Shown: piece after piece, positions 44,819-53,877 of the stretch
How the letters are laid out: every line of letters begins with the position of its first letter
Numbering within the stretch: position 1 is the stretch's first letter
DNA from: Carnobacterium maltaromaticum DSM 20342
GTDB taxonomy: Bacteria > Bacillota > Bacilli > Lactobacillales > Carnobacteriaceae
Assembly: GCF_000744945.1 (NCBI RefSeq)
Contig: NZ_JQMX01000001.1
Coordinates: forward strand, 3,359,130 to 3,423,129
Length of the DNA stretch: 64,000 nt
Direction: 5' to 3'
Made by a program: the position numbers and the translations under genes
Notes under the pieces: generated by a model
Told to the model about the DNA's origin: nothing
Databases searched by the model: none
What the model saw: only the letters and a program-made list of their open reading frames with translations

Positions 44819-46194
44819 TATTTTGCCGTCAATCTAACAACAACTTCACAACGTGCTGTTTGTGGAAACATATCAATTGATTGGAGATAATCAATTGTAT
44901 AGACTTTACTTAAATCGACTAAATCACGGGCCAAGGTTGAAGGGTTACATGAAATATAAACCATTTTTTTCGGTTTTGTTTTATTGATAGCTTTAATCAA
45001 TTCACGATCCAATCCAGTTCGAGGCGGATCAACTACTAAAGCATCAGGTTTAAATCCGCGCTTCATCCATAAAGGAAGTAGAGATTCAGCTTTACCAACT
45101 TCATAACGAACATGATCCAAGCCTAATTTTTTAGCATTTTTAGTTGCATCTTCAATCGCTTCAGGGATAATATCCATCCCACGAACTTCCTTAGCTTCTT
45201 TAGCTAAGCTAAGCCCAATTGTTCCAACTCCACAATAAGCATCAACTAAAGTCTCGTTAGGTGCTAATTTAAGGGCTTTACGAGCTTCGTCATATAATAC
45301 AGCAGTTTGTTCAGGATTCAATTGAAAGAAAGCCCGAGCAGATAAATCAAAAGCAAAATCATCAAGTTTTTCAGTAATACTATTTTTTCCAGCTAAATGT
45401 ATTGTTTCTTCTCCCATAACAAGAGAAGTCTTTTCTTGATTGACATTTTGCATAATTGAAACTACTTCTGGTAAAAGGATTTTGATTTGTTCAAGGAATT
45501 GTCTTTTCTTAGGCAATTTTTTACTGTTCGTTACTAAGACCAGTTGAACTTCACCCGTTTGAATACCGACACGACAAACAATCGTTTTCACAATCCCGCT
45601 ATGTTTAATTTCATTATAAATTGGGATTTCAAGTTCAGCTAAAAGTCCTTTTACTACTTGAATAACCTTAGTCGTTTCAGGTCGTTGGACGATACAATTA
45701 TTAATATCAACTAACTTATGCGTACCTTCACCATATAATCCAGCAATAATTTGATTTTCCTCTGTCATTCGGACTTGAAATTGAGCCTTGTTGCGGTAAC
45801 GCCAAGGATCATCCATTCCGATAGTAGGACGTAAATCAAATTTTTCATAGCCAGCAGGTTTAAATTTTTCTAAGGATTGGAGAACCATATCACGTTTAAA
45901 ATCTAGTTGTTTATCATAAGCTAAATGTTGTAATTGACAGCCACCACAGGCTTCATAAACATCACAAGGTGGTACGACACGACTAACTGATTTTTTACGA
46001 ATTTTTTTAATTGTCGCTGTTGCATACTTAGGCATAACCTCTGTAACTTCAGCAACAACTTCTTCTTCTGGTAAAGCGCCTTTTACAAAAACAATCGTCC
46101 GTTTGTAGTAGCCGATACCTTCGCCATTAATCCCAAGACGTTTAATTGTTAATGGGAAACGTTGCCCTATTTCTATTGTATGTTGTGGGTTCAT
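44818..46194 (-). CDS. rlmD: 23S rRNA (uracil-5)-methyltransferase RlmD/RumA
   Basis: SAM-dependent methylation of a uracil in 23S rRNA. 458 residues: N-terminal TRAM domain (about 1-60), iron-sulfur cysteines in CDVYEACGGCQLQHL and near NNCIVQ, SAM-binding VDAYCGVGTIGLSLAKEA, VVDPPRTGLD, and the catalytic cysteine in YISCNPSTLARDL. Many Firmicutes carry one or two such paralogues; the exact target (U1939 or U747) is not fixed by sequence alone. Confidence 0.93.
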   Translation of the reverse strand: MNPQHTIEIGQRFPLTIKRLGINGEGIGYYKRTIVFVKGALPEEEVVAEVTEVMPKYATATIKKIRKKSVSRVVPPCDVYEACGGCQLQHLAYDKQLDFKRDMVLQSLEKFKPAGYEKFDLRPTIGMDDPWRYRNKAQFQVRMTEENQIIAGLYGEGTHKLVDINNCIVQRPETTKVIQVVKGLLAELEIPIYNEIKHSGIVKTIVCRVGIQTGEVQLVLVTNSKKLPKKRQFLEQIKILLPEVVSIMQNVNQEKTSLVMGEETIHLAGKNSITEKLDDFAFDLSARAFFQLNPEQTAVLYDEARKALKLAPNETLVDAYCGVGTIGLSLAKEAKEVRGMDIIPEAIEDATKNAKKLGLDHVRYEVGKAESLLPLWMKRGFKPDALVVDPPRTGLDRELIKAINKTKPKKMVYISCNPSTLARDLVDLSKVYTIDYLQSIDMFPQTARCEVVVRLTAK

Positions 46195-46524
46195 AAATAC
46201 CTTCCAATCTGTTCATTTTAGTCAAGCACTATTATAGCACAAAAAATGGATGACGTCTGAATTAGACTTAATTCTAACTGTTCACTTTTTTAACCTTTGA
46301 TTAATTTGAGTATTTATATAGTAGTATATTATAAGAAATCATTCGTCATTAAATTCAAGAAGGAAAGATAAATAAAAATTTACCTTAAGGGCTAGAAAAT
46401 TTTAGAATTGTGGGGTAAAGTGAATAGAGGAACAAAAACCGAACATGTAAATGCTAACTAGTCGATGATTGAATATTGACTAGTATTATAGAGTAATGAT
46501 TAAACCATTTAAAAGGAGGACAAT
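46195..46524 (+). other. Upstream region of recX with palindrome
   Basis: 330 bases. A weak promoter-like pair TTGAGT (46306-46311) and TTATAA (46329-46334), 17 bases apart, and an inverted repeat ACTAGTC/GACTAGT (46457-46463 and 46478-46484). No SOS (LexA/DinR) box of the GAAC-N4-GTTC type was recognised. No gene seen. Confidence 0.45.
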
Positions 46525-47385
46525 ATGGCTGAAAAAAATAAGCTAGAGCAACTAACCCAGAAAAATGAGAATACGTTTCCTCTTATTACTAAGATTGAAG
46601 TCCAAAAAAAAGCAAAGGAACGTTACAATATTTATTTAAATGGCGAGTACGCTTTTCCTGTAGATGAAGCAATTTTAGTGAAATATATTCTGCACAAAGG
46701 TATGGAGATTTCGCCAGAATTTAGAGCAGAGCTTGAAGAACAAGATGGTTTTCATAAAGCTTATAATCGTGCTTTAAATTATCTAAACTATGGTTTACGC
46801 TCTGAAAAAGAAGTTCGGGACGATTTGATTAAACATGAAATAACTTTTGCCACAGCACAAGCGGTAGTGGATAAATTGAAAATGCAAAATTATATTAATG
46901 ACAGTACCTATGCGGAAAGTTATACTAGAACAGGAGCTAATCTTGGTGGTAAAGGGCCAAGGGTCATTACACAAGAATTAAAAAAACGCGGAATAGGCGA
47001 TGAAACTATTAGCCAAGCGTTAGAGCAGTATCCATTTGAACAAATGTTAGAAAATGGGTTAGCTTTGGCTGAAAAAGTAGTTAAACGAACTGCCCGTAGT
47101 TCTTCTAGAGAAACTAAAAATAAAATTCAACAAAATTTAATGCAAAAAGGTTTTTCTAGTGATATTATTCAAGAAGTTTTACAAAATATAGATACTCAAA
47201 AAGACGATGAAGATGAGTATGCAGCTTTAAAGGATCAAGGAGATAAATTATGGCGCAAACATAGTCGTCTAGATTTAAGTAAGAAAAAGCAGAAAGTAAA
47301 AACAAGTTTATTTCAAAAAGGTTTTCCAGGTGATTTAATTAGCCAGTTTGTAACGGAAAAAGAAATGGAAGAAGAGGACGAATGA
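46525..47385 (+). CDS. recX: Regulatory protein RecX
   Basis: Binds RecA and limits its filament activity. 286 residues, the long form of Gram-positives: an N-terminal extension with an IEVQKKAKERYNIYLNGEYAF module, then three-helix RecX repeats (ALNYLNYGLRSEKEVRDDL, YAESYTRTGANLGGKGPRVI, KIQQNLMQKGFSSDII). AAAGGAGG ribosome binding site. Overlaps mutY by four bases (ATGA), so the two are translationally coupled. Confidence 0.93.
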   Translation: MAEKNKLEQLTQKNENTFPLITKIEVQKKAKERYNIYLNGEYAFPVDEAILVKYILHKGMEISPEFRAELEEQDGFHKAYNRALNYLNYGLRSEKEVRDDLIKHEITFATAQAVVDKLKMQNYINDSTYAESYTRTGANLGGKGPRVITQELKKRGIGDETISQALEQYPFEQMLENGLALAEKVVKRTARSSSRETKNKIQQNLMQKGFSSDIIQEVLQNIDTQKDDEDEYAALKDQGDKLWRKHSRLDLSKKKQKVKTSLFQKGFPGDLISQFVTEKEMEEEDE

Positions 47386-48578
47386 CTGAAGAGAAGTTAA
47401 GAGTAGATACTCAAAAAACAGAAATAACCATGTGGTCAGAAAAAAAAATCACTGATTTTAGAAGCCATTTTTTAAGTTGGTATGATTTAGAAAAACGCAC
47501 TCTCCCTTGGCGAGAAAATAATGATCCTTACCGTATTTGGGTATCTGAAATTATGCTACAGCAAACACGAGTGGATACAGTAATTCCATACTATTTAAAT
47601 TTCATGAAATTATTTCCAACTACCGCCGATCTTGCTGCTGCAGAAGAAGATACATTATTAAAGGTTTGGGAAGGCTTAGGATACTATTCAAGAGTCAGAA
47701 ATTTGCAAAAAGCAGCAATCCAAATTATGAATGAATTTTCAGGAGAAATGCCTACCAACCCAGAAGATATTGCAACCTTAAAAGGAATTGGTCCGTATAC
47801 GACAGGAGCAATTTCGAGTATGGCTTTTCAGTTGCCAGTCCCAGCAGTGGATGGTAATGTTATGCGAGTTGTTAGTCGCTTATTTGAGATTAGTGAAGAC
47901 ATTGCAAAGCCAGCATCACGAAAGACTTTTGAAGCAATCATGAATCAAATTATTGATCCATACAAACCAGGGGATTTTAATCAAGCGATGATGGATTTAG
48001 GTTCAAGTACTTGTACTCCAACTACACCAACATGTAATTTATGTCCTATCAATGAGTTCTGTCAGGCATTCGAAGCTGGGACAATGACTCAGTACCCAGT
48101 GAAAAGCAAAAAGAAAAAAGCTAAACCAGTTTATTATGCAGGACTATTAATTCAAAATGAACGAGGTGAGTTTCTGATTGAGAAACGACCAGCAGAAGGA
48201 TTACTAGCTAATATGTGGACTTTTCCATTATTGCCAGAAGAGTTATTGACAGTTGGAACAGGTCTGAAAATAGGCAAATTAAATGATAAATTACCCGAAA
48301 CAATCGAAACACAAGTACTCAACAACCTTTCAGTAGAGAGTAGACAACGTTATCAAATAGAACCAATTTGGTTAAAAAAACCCTTTGGAGAAGTTGTTCA
48401 TTTGTTTAGTCATTTAAAATGGTTTATCACTTCCTACTATGGAAAAATGTCCAGTGAAATGCTTACGGAAGCTCCAGAAAACTGCCTTTGGGTCCATCCT
48501 AGTGACTTTGAAAACTATACTTTTCCTGGTCCTCAACAAAAAATGTGGAAAAGCTACTTGACTAAATTTGAGAAATAG
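47382..48578 (+). CDS. mutY: A/G-specific adenine DNA glycosylase
   Basis: Removes adenine mispaired with 8-oxoguanine. 398 residues. Catalytic domain with LPWRENNDPYRIWVSEIMLQ (Glu in SEIMLQQT), HhH motif LKGIGPYTTGAI, the catalytic Asp in VPAVDGNVMRV, and a 4Fe-4S ligand set C-X6-C-X2-C-X5-C in CTPTTPTCNLCPINEFC. A Nudix-like C-terminal 8-oxoG recognition domain follows (AGLLIQNERGEFLIEKRP). Coupled to recX. Confidence 0.95.
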   Translation: MTEEKLRVDTQKTEITMWSEKKITDFRSHFLSWYDLEKRTLPWRENNDPYRIWVSEIMLQQTRVDTVIPYYLNFMKLFPTTADLAAAEEDTLLKVWEGLGYYSRVRNLQKAAIQIMNEFSGEMPTNPEDIATLKGIGPYTTGAISSMAFQLPVPAVDGNVMRVVSRLFEISEDIAKPASRKTFEAIMNQIIDPYKPGDFNQAMMDLGSSTCTPTTPTCNLCPINEFCQAFEAGTMTQYPVKSKKKKAKPVYYAGLLIQNERGEFLIEKRPAEGLLANMWTFPLLPEELLTVGTGLKIGKLNDKLPETIETQVLNNLSVESRQRYQIEPIWLKKPFGEVVHLFSHLKWFITSYYGKMSSEMLTEAPENCLWVHPSDFENYTFPGPQQKMWKSYLTKFEK

Positions 48579-48587
48579 AGTATAAGA

Positions 48588-48628
48588 AAAAAAAGCCTGT
48601 AAATGTTATATTTACAAGCTTTTTTTTA
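48588..48628 (+). terminator. Terminator of recX-mutY
   Basis: Hairpin AAAAAAGC-TGTAAAT with ATTTACA-GCTTTTTT and a long T run. Confidence 0.85.
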
Positions 48629-48812
48629 TTATTCTTAATAGTCAAGTAAGAATACTCTTGCTTTTTATCAATTTTTTTGAAAAAAATACAAATTAGAGAT
48701 AATTACTTGTAAAAAAACGCTGTAAATACTGATAACATTGGTATTTATGCCTAGTTATTTGATGTTTTAAGCATTAGCGATAAACAAAATAGTACATATA
48801 GTTAAAAAAAAA

Positions 48813-48821
48813 TGCTATAAT
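48813..48821 (+). promoter_or_regulatory. Extended -10 promoter before the 38-aa gene
   Basis: TGCTATAAT, about 128 bases upstream of the small gene at 48949; no clear -35. The rest of 48630-48940 shows nothing I can name. Confidence 0.5.
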
Positions 48822-48948
48822 TCAACAAAAGTAAGATTTTTGATTTGTGACAGAATTTCAACAAATTAAAACTTATGATGAATTAAAATGAGAGCTGGAA
48901 TAAATAAGCCTCATCCCCTTAAAAACATATAGAAGAGGAGAATGACCT

Positions 48949-49065
48949 ATGTCAACATTAGTCGAACAATTAATTAAGAGCGTGGTAGAAAAAAATAAAG
49001 AATATGCAACAAATTCAAAAAAAGCTGCAGTAAAAAATGCAAAGAGCCACCAAAAAAACTCTTAA
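48949..49065 (+). CDS. Small basic peptide, 38 aa
   Basis: MSTLVEQLIKSVVEKNKEYA followed by TNSKKAAVKNAKSHQKNS: eight lysines, an amphipathic-looking N-terminal half and a polar basic tail. The AGAGGAG ribosome binding site is well placed, and a promoter and a terminator bracket it. No family recognised; not obviously a bacteriocin, as it lacks a GG leader and cysteines. It lies just upstream of an Mga-like regulator, which might control it. Confidence 0.6.
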   Translation: MSTLVEQLIKSVVEKNKEYATNSKKAAVKNAKSHQKNS

Positions 49066-49154
49066 GAACTAAAAGAGAACTTTGTCATTGAGATAGAGCT
49101 AAATTCATCCTCAATTAACTAGATAATTTCTAATACCTAATTAAATAATTGGTT

Positions 49155-49190
49155 AAAAAAAAGAGAAACGAAACTGTTTCTCTTTTTTTT
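49155..49190 (+). terminator. Terminator after the 38-aa gene
   Basis: 15-bp stem (49155-49169 with 49176-49190) ending in eight T. Confidence 0.9.
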
Positions 49191-49275
49191 AGTTACAGGT
49201 AGTATATAATAGATACATAGGCTAGATAAAAGTTCGTACTTAATTTCTAGTTAAGATAGGAGTAGAAGTGTAAAA

Positions 49276-50778
49276 ATGAACTATTTTTTGGATAAACTAC
49301 AAACTAGAAAAATTAAATTAATTAAACTACTTAAAAATGAATATCCTAATCGTTCCATTGCTGAAATTTCTAAAGAATTAGATTGTTCAAATCAGACCTT
49401 AATGACAACGATAGAATCTTTAATAGAGGACTTAAAAAGTTTTGAGATTAATACAGCGAGAATTAGAATAGTTTCGAAAAGAATAGAGGCAGATTTTGAC
49501 GTCAATTTTTCAGTGGATTGTTTGATTCATGAGTACGTTAGAAAATCTTTTGAATATCAAGTTATTTTAGATTGTTTTTTTAACACAACTAAAAGTATAT
49601 CTGATTATGCAAAAGATTTCTTTTTAAGCCAAGCGTCGACGTATCGTAAAATAAATGGAGTCAAAAATATCCTAAAGAATTTTAATATAGAGTTGCAACA
49701 GTCAACGACTTTACAAATTGTAGGGGAAGAAAAAATGATTCGCTACTTCTATTTTTCTTTTTTTTGGGAAACACATTCCAATATTAATTGGTCTTTTGAA
49801 TTCAGCAAAGAGTTTATAGCTTCATTTAAAAAAGTCATTCATTCAAATGCTATAAAAGCTGATCATACATTAGTAAATCAAAATAAAATAGATCTTTGGT
49901 TTGGCATAATTTTAACAAGAATTGCAAGTGGATATTCAGTTGGAGTCATTCCGCAAATTAAAAATATTGGAGATTTTAATGTAAATTATCTCGAGAAAAC
50001 AACCGAAAGCCAAGCTTTTTTTAATCAAATAAACCCAAAATTATCAAGAACAAAAAGCTTGGATGAGTTAAATTTTTGTTATTCTATAGAAATTATAAAC
50101 ACACATTATCGCGTGTATAATCCAACAATGGAGGGTTTGTTAAACAAGATTAAAGCAAATGACCAAATCTATAAAGTTGCTTCTCAACAATTTATTGAGA
50201 GTTTGGATAAGTATCTATCACAAGCTTTGGATAAGGAAGCACAAGCAATTTTGTTAGCAAATCTTTTTAGTGTTCACTTATCAGTTTTTTTATTTGATAA
50301 TGTACTATCGCCTTTTTCCGAAAAGTTAAAACTCCACCGCTTTGATCGGATCTACCCGTCTGTTTATAAGATGCTAAATAAAGCGTATCAAGATTTTATT
50401 CGACATAAAGCAATCGCCAAAGTCTATCATGATAAGGAACTATTATTTCCTAGCTACCTATTAATTTTATATCTTTCTGTAGATGTTAAAAATTATACAG
50501 AACCGATTATCATTTATCTCTATTCAGCTAATAGTACCTTACTAGAATTTTTACTAAAAAAAGAGCTACAAAAAATGTCTCAATACAATTTGATTTTTAC
50601 TGAAACGGTTACTGCAGAAACTGATTTGGTGATATCAGATACCTTTAATACACCTTTTTGTTTAAGCCAAGAAAGTACGTTAATTTGGGAATCAGTTCCT
50701 AGCGATAGCGATTGGATGAATTTACGTAATAAACTAAATGAAATCAAAAAAGAGAAAGAATTTTCACGGTTAGAATAA
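49276..50778 (+). CDS. Mga-like transcriptional regulator
   Basis: 500-residue DNA-binding protein. Two N-terminal helix-turn-helix regions (about residues 15-60, RSIAEISKELDCSNQTLMTTI; about 110-160, FFLSQASTYRKINGVKNILK), then long helical PRD-like regions and an EIIB-like C-terminal part. This is the layout of Mga/AtxA-type regulators, often controlled by PTS phosphorylation. ATG 49276 with a TAGGAG ribosome binding site. Target genes are not evident; the 38-aa gene upstream is a possible one. Confidence 0.8.
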   Translation: MNYFLDKLQTRKIKLIKLLKNEYPNRSIAEISKELDCSNQTLMTTIESLIEDLKSFEINTARIRIVSKRIEADFDVNFSVDCLIHEYVRKSFEYQVILDCFFNTTKSISDYAKDFFLSQASTYRKINGVKNILKNFNIELQQSTTLQIVGEEKMIRYFYFSFFWETHSNINWSFEFSKEFIASFKKVIHSNAIKADHTLVNQNKIDLWFGIILTRIASGYSVGVIPQIKNIGDFNVNYLEKTTESQAFFNQINPKLSRTKSLDELNFCYSIEIINTHYRVYNPTMEGLLNKIKANDQIYKVASQQFIESLDKYLSQALDKEAQAILLANLFSVHLSVFLFDNVLSPFSEKLKLHRFDRIYPSVYKMLNKAYQDFIRHKAIAKVYHDKELLFPSYLLILYLSVDVKNYTEPIIIYLYSANSTLLEFLLKKELQKMSQYNLIFTETVTAETDLVISDTFNTPFCLSQESTLIWESVPSDSDWMNLRNKLNEIKKEKEFSRLE

Positions 50779-50835
50779 AGGATTGATAAATGCTGTTCAA
50801 ATCAAATGAATAATTTAGATAATGAAATCATTTTA

Positions 50836-50844
50836 TGATATAAT
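50836..50844 (+). promoter_or_regulatory. Extended -10 promoter of the DUF402 gene
   Basis: TGATATAAT, 82 bases upstream of the gene at 50926. Confidence 0.55.
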
Positions 50845-50925
50845 AATTCATGAGATCGGATTTTTTAAATTCGTGTAGATAACTAATTCTCTTAGCTTAC
50901 AGAGAAAAAGAAAGTTGGGTATGGG

Positions 50926-51459
50926 ATGCGTATTCCAAAAGAAGGAGAATACATCACCATCCAAAGCTATAAACATGACGGTAGTTTACATCGAACATGG
51001 CGAGATACAATGGTTTTAAAAACAAGTGAGCAATCAGTTATTGGTTGTAATGATCATACACTTGTTACGGAGGCAGACGGCAGACGTTGGCTAACGAGAG
51101 AACCAGCGATTGTTTATTTTCATAAACACTATTGGTTCAACATTATTGCAATGATTCGCGAAAATGGCGTTTCTTATTATTGCAATTTAGCTTCACCTTA
51201 TACAATGGATGAAGAGGCGTTGAAATATATTGATTATGATTTAGATATCAAAGTTTTCCCTGACGGTGAAAAACGCTTATTGGATGTAGATGAATACGAA
51301 GCCCATCGAAAAAAGTGGCAATATCCTAATGATATTGATCATATTTTAAAGGAAAATGTAAAGATTTTAGTCGAATGGATTAATGAAGAAAAAGGCCCAT
51401 TCTCTGAAGAATACGTTAAACTTTGGTATGAACGCTATCAACAATTGTCTCGTAAATAA
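50926..51459 (+). CDS. DUF402 nucleoside tri/diphosphatase (Ntdp/YgaC family)
   Basis: 177-residue soluble beta-barrel enzyme. [39 protein letters not shown] and [20 protein letters not shown], then [10 protein letters not shown], are hallmarks of the Firmicutes DUF402 family that hydrolyses nucleoside tri- and diphosphates. The two conserved acidic strands YDLDIKV and LLDVDEYE are intact. The ribosome binding site is weak (GTTGGGTATGGG). Confidence 0.9.
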   Translation: MRIPKEGEYITIQSYKHDGSLHRTWRDTMVLKTSEQSVIGCNDHTLVTEADGRRWLTREPAIVYFHKHYWFNIIAMIRENGVSYYCNLASPYTMDEEALKYIDYDLDIKVFPDGEKRLLDVDEYEAHRKKWQYPNDIDHILKENVKILVEWINEEKGPFSEEYVKLWYERYQQLSRK

Positions 51460-51500
51460 TGTGGGTTTTAAAAAGGATGAAGAGTGCTATTCTCATCATT

Positions 51501-51537
51501 AAGAATACCTTTTTGAGTGTAAGAAGGTATTCTTTTT
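51501..51537 (+). terminator. Terminator of the DUF402 gene
   Basis: 11-bp stem (51501-51511 with 51524-51534) and T run. Confidence 0.82.
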
Positions 51538-51628
51538 AAATCTGTATAGGTAAGCTACTTATGAAATTAGTTGCAAAAATTATGATGTACTTGGCCTGAT
51601 AAATTTTTTATTAAAAGGAGTCGGAGAA

Positions 51629-52495
51629 TTGAATAAAAAAAGTTTGATTTTACTTTTTATTGGTTTGATTTTAACAGGAGCAATTATATTTTTAGGGAAA
51701 AATTATTCAATAACGAAAAAAAATGAATTATTACGACAAGGTGAAGCCCAAGAAAGTCTTGTTCAAGGACAAGAAGAAAAGCGTACAATGAATGAAAAAA
51801 ACGACTTAGAGGCAAAAACAACCGAATTTCAAAGTAATCGTGCTAATCTTTCTATTAATGATTATTTAGTATTAATTAATGCTAAAAATAGCAAAGCAAC
51901 TCTTGCTTTTTATGGTGATAATGTTGAATCAGAACAATGGACTAAGAATATCAAAACAGCAACCATTGAAAAAACTGGACTAGCTAACTTAGAAATGAAT
52001 CGTTATTATTTCCCAGGTTATGATTCGTTACGCCTAACGAATGAAAACACAAGCGAAAAATTAGTTGATTTGAAACCCGATGTTGTTTTCTTTTTTATTC
52101 CAGTAGTTGGGAATCAAGCGGTTGATATTTCTTTGGATGCATCTAGCCAAGCTATTTTAGCAAGTTATCTGGCTTTAAAAGAACAGCTTCCTGATAGTCT
52201 TATCGTAGCAGTTACTCCAGTTCCAAGCAGTAGTTTAATGAATAAATTTAATTCGAGAACATTAGATTATACTAGCTATGTAACAGATGCTGTCACAGTG
52301 TTAACTGAAAATGAAGTCCCATTGCTTGATTTACACAGCCTATATTTATCTGAATTAGAAACGACAAATCAGTTGTTAGCTAGTACTTTAGAAGCTGATG
52401 GAATTCAGCTGAATGCACAAGGTGTTACGTTAGCAACAACTCTATTTTTAAATCAATTGGCTAGTCCAAGAGATACAACTAGTGGGATTGATTAA
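51629..52495 (+). CDS. Membrane-anchored SGNH-hydrolase-like protein lacking catalytic residues
   Basis: 288 residues: an N-terminal membrane anchor (about 5-24), a polar linker and an SGNH/GDSL-like domain from about residue 85. The block I position reads ATLAFYGDNVESEQ, with Asn where the nucleophile Ser of GDS stands, and block V reads DGIQLNAQG, where active enzymes have DGIHLN. Both changes would remove the catalytic Ser and His. The start is TTG 51629, with AAAGGAG 8 bases upstream. It may be an extracellular binding pseudoenzyme; inferred. Confidence 0.75.
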   Translation: MNKKSLILLFIGLILTGAIIFLGKNYSITKKNELLRQGEAQESLVQGQEEKRTMNEKNDLEAKTTEFQSNRANLSINDYLVLINAKNSKATLAFYGDNVESEQWTKNIKTATIEKTGLANLEMNRYYFPGYDSLRLTNENTSEKLVDLKPDVVFFFIPVVGNQAVDISLDASSQAILASYLALKEQLPDSLIVAVTPVPSSSLMNKFNSRTLDYTSYVTDAVTVLTENEVPLLDLHSLYLSELETTNQLLASTLEADGIQLNAQGVTLATTLFLNQLASPRDTTSGID

Positions 52496-52497
52496 TA

Positions 52498-52548
52498 AAA
52501 AACTTCTTCCTCATCACTTATTAAAGTATTGAGGAAGAAGTTTTTTTA
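52498..52548. terminator. Bidirectional terminator, SGNH-like gene / exporter gene
   Basis: AAAAACTTCTTCCTCA pairs with TGAGGAAGAAGTTTTT; serves both convergent genes. Confidence 0.88.
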
Positions 52549-53649
52549 TTAATGTTCAACATTTTCGATATTGGAAATATCTGTAGTTGGATTCCAATTA
52601 TTACCTTTGTAGCTAGTTACTAAGGTGTTTAGATGCTCGAGATATTCTTCGTAGTTTAAAATACTTGAAAGAATATGAATAACAGAGTTACTTTGTAAAT
52701 ATCCATCTTTAAAATTTTCATCTGTATTTGCAGCTTCAAAAAAGGAATCCATAAACTCTTTTCGTAAGGAACGATTGTTGGCAATAAAGTTAACACTATT
52801 AGGAGGTACGCGACCGTTAAACTTTAATAATATTTGTTCATGAGCACTTAAAAGTGTTTCTAATCTTTCGCGAATAAGCACACGAAGTTCTTTAGGGAAG
52901 TTAGAAAAAGAATTTTCATTTTTGTGCATCGTTTTTAATAAATTATATGAAGCTTTAGTAGTTGAGATCATTTGTCGATAGACGACAATTTTTCTCAAAT
53001 TTTGAAATCTTTTCTTTTTAGAATAGCTACCTTCTTCTTTAAATAAAGAGTAATAAAAATCCATTTTCATCATTTGGTTACGAACCCATTGCAAGTCTTT
53101 TTTTAGAAATGGATACTCAGTATTATTACGAACGCTAGCTCGAATCCATTTTAAAATTTCGCTTGTAGCAAAATCGACGACATGATAGAGTTTTTCTTCA
53201 TATTTTGGTGGAAAAAAGACACTGTTAATAACGAAAGCTGTTAGAATCCCGACCATTGTTGAAGAAAAACGAAGGATTGCATAAAGCATAAAATCATCAC
53301 CAGTTGTTGTCATAACTACAATTAAAGTTACGGTGGCTAGTCCAATTACTTGATCTAACTCAAGTTGGTGAAGAATGGCAATCAATATAATTGCAGCGAA
53401 TCCAATTAGTACATATTGTTTTCCTAGTGTTAAAACGGTGATGATAGCAACACCTGCTCCGAGAATATTCCCAATTGTTTGATCGCGTAATGTATTAAGC
53501 GATCGTTTAACGGAGGGCTGCATTGCGAAAATAGCAGAAATAGCTGCAAAAGTTACAGAGGGAATTCCCACCCATTTTGAGACATAGAGAGCAATAGCGA
53601 CAGCTAGCCCTGTTTTTAAGGTTCGGGCACCTAATTTCATAGTAATCAT
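52549..53649 (-). CDS. FUSC/aromatic acid exporter family protein
   Basis: 366 residues: N-terminal half with about six membrane spans (LGARTLKTGLAVAIALYVSK, TFAAISAIFAMQPSVKRSL, LRDQTIGNILGAGVA), C-terminal half soluble and helical. This is the ArAE_1 (DUF939)-type layout. Start at ATG 53649 (GGAG 4 bases upstream) or ATG 53640. Substrate unknown. Confidence 0.85.
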   Translation of the reverse strand: MITMKLGARTLKTGLAVAIALYVSKWVGIPSVTFAAISAIFAMQPSVKRSLNTLRDQTIGNILGAGVAIITVLTLGKQYVLIGFAAIILIAILHQLELDQVIGLATVTLIVVMTTTGDDFMLYAILRFSSTMVGILTAFVINSVFFPPKYEEKLYHVVDFATSEILKWIRASVRNNTEYPFLKKDLQWVRNQMMKMDFYYSLFKEEGSYSKKKRFQNLRKIVVYRQMISTTKASYNLLKTMHKNENSFSNFPKELRVLIRERLETLLSAHEQILLKFNGRVPPNSVNFIANNRSLRKEFMDSFFEAANTDENFKDGYLQSNSVIHILSSILNYEEYLEHLNTLVTSYKGNNWNPTTDISNIENVEH

Positions 53650-53738
53650 TCAACTCCATTTTCGTTCTTCTTACTATATATAGTAAGCTATTGAAGCTTA
53701 TTTAGCAAAGTTTTTTATGTAAAGAAAACATTAAAATC

Positions 53739-53831
53739 AGCAAGGCGTGAAAAAAGTTGTTATGTACTAAGTAAACTTTTAGAACCAAGTTAAGCAAGGT
53801 GTGAAAAAAGTTGGTATGTATCTAGTAAATT
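53739..53831. repeat. Two direct repeats of about 28 bp
   Basis: AGCAAGGCGTGAAAAAAGTT (from 53739) and AGCAAGGTGTGAAAAAAGTT (from 53793), extending through GTATGTA or TTATGTA and a loosely matching AGTAAA tail; offset 54 bases. Between the exporter gene and the hemL terminator. Role unknown. Confidence 0.6.
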
Positions 53832-53837
53832 GGAAAT

Positions 53838-53871
53838 AAAAAGAGGCTAGGAAATAAGTTCCTACCCTCTA
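53838..53871 (-). terminator. Terminator of hemL
   Basis: AGAGG-CTAGGAA with TTCCTA-CCCTCT (53842-53871), followed on the minus strand by TTTTTATTT. Confidence 0.82.
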
Positions 53872-53877
53872 AAAATA

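Noticed and set aside
46195..46524. SOS box before recX-mutY
   Set aside because: No GAAC-N4-GTTC-like sequence was found in the region.
53739..53831. Possible attachment sites of an integrated element
   Set aside because: The repeats are only 54 bases apart, with no integrase or phage-like gene nearby.
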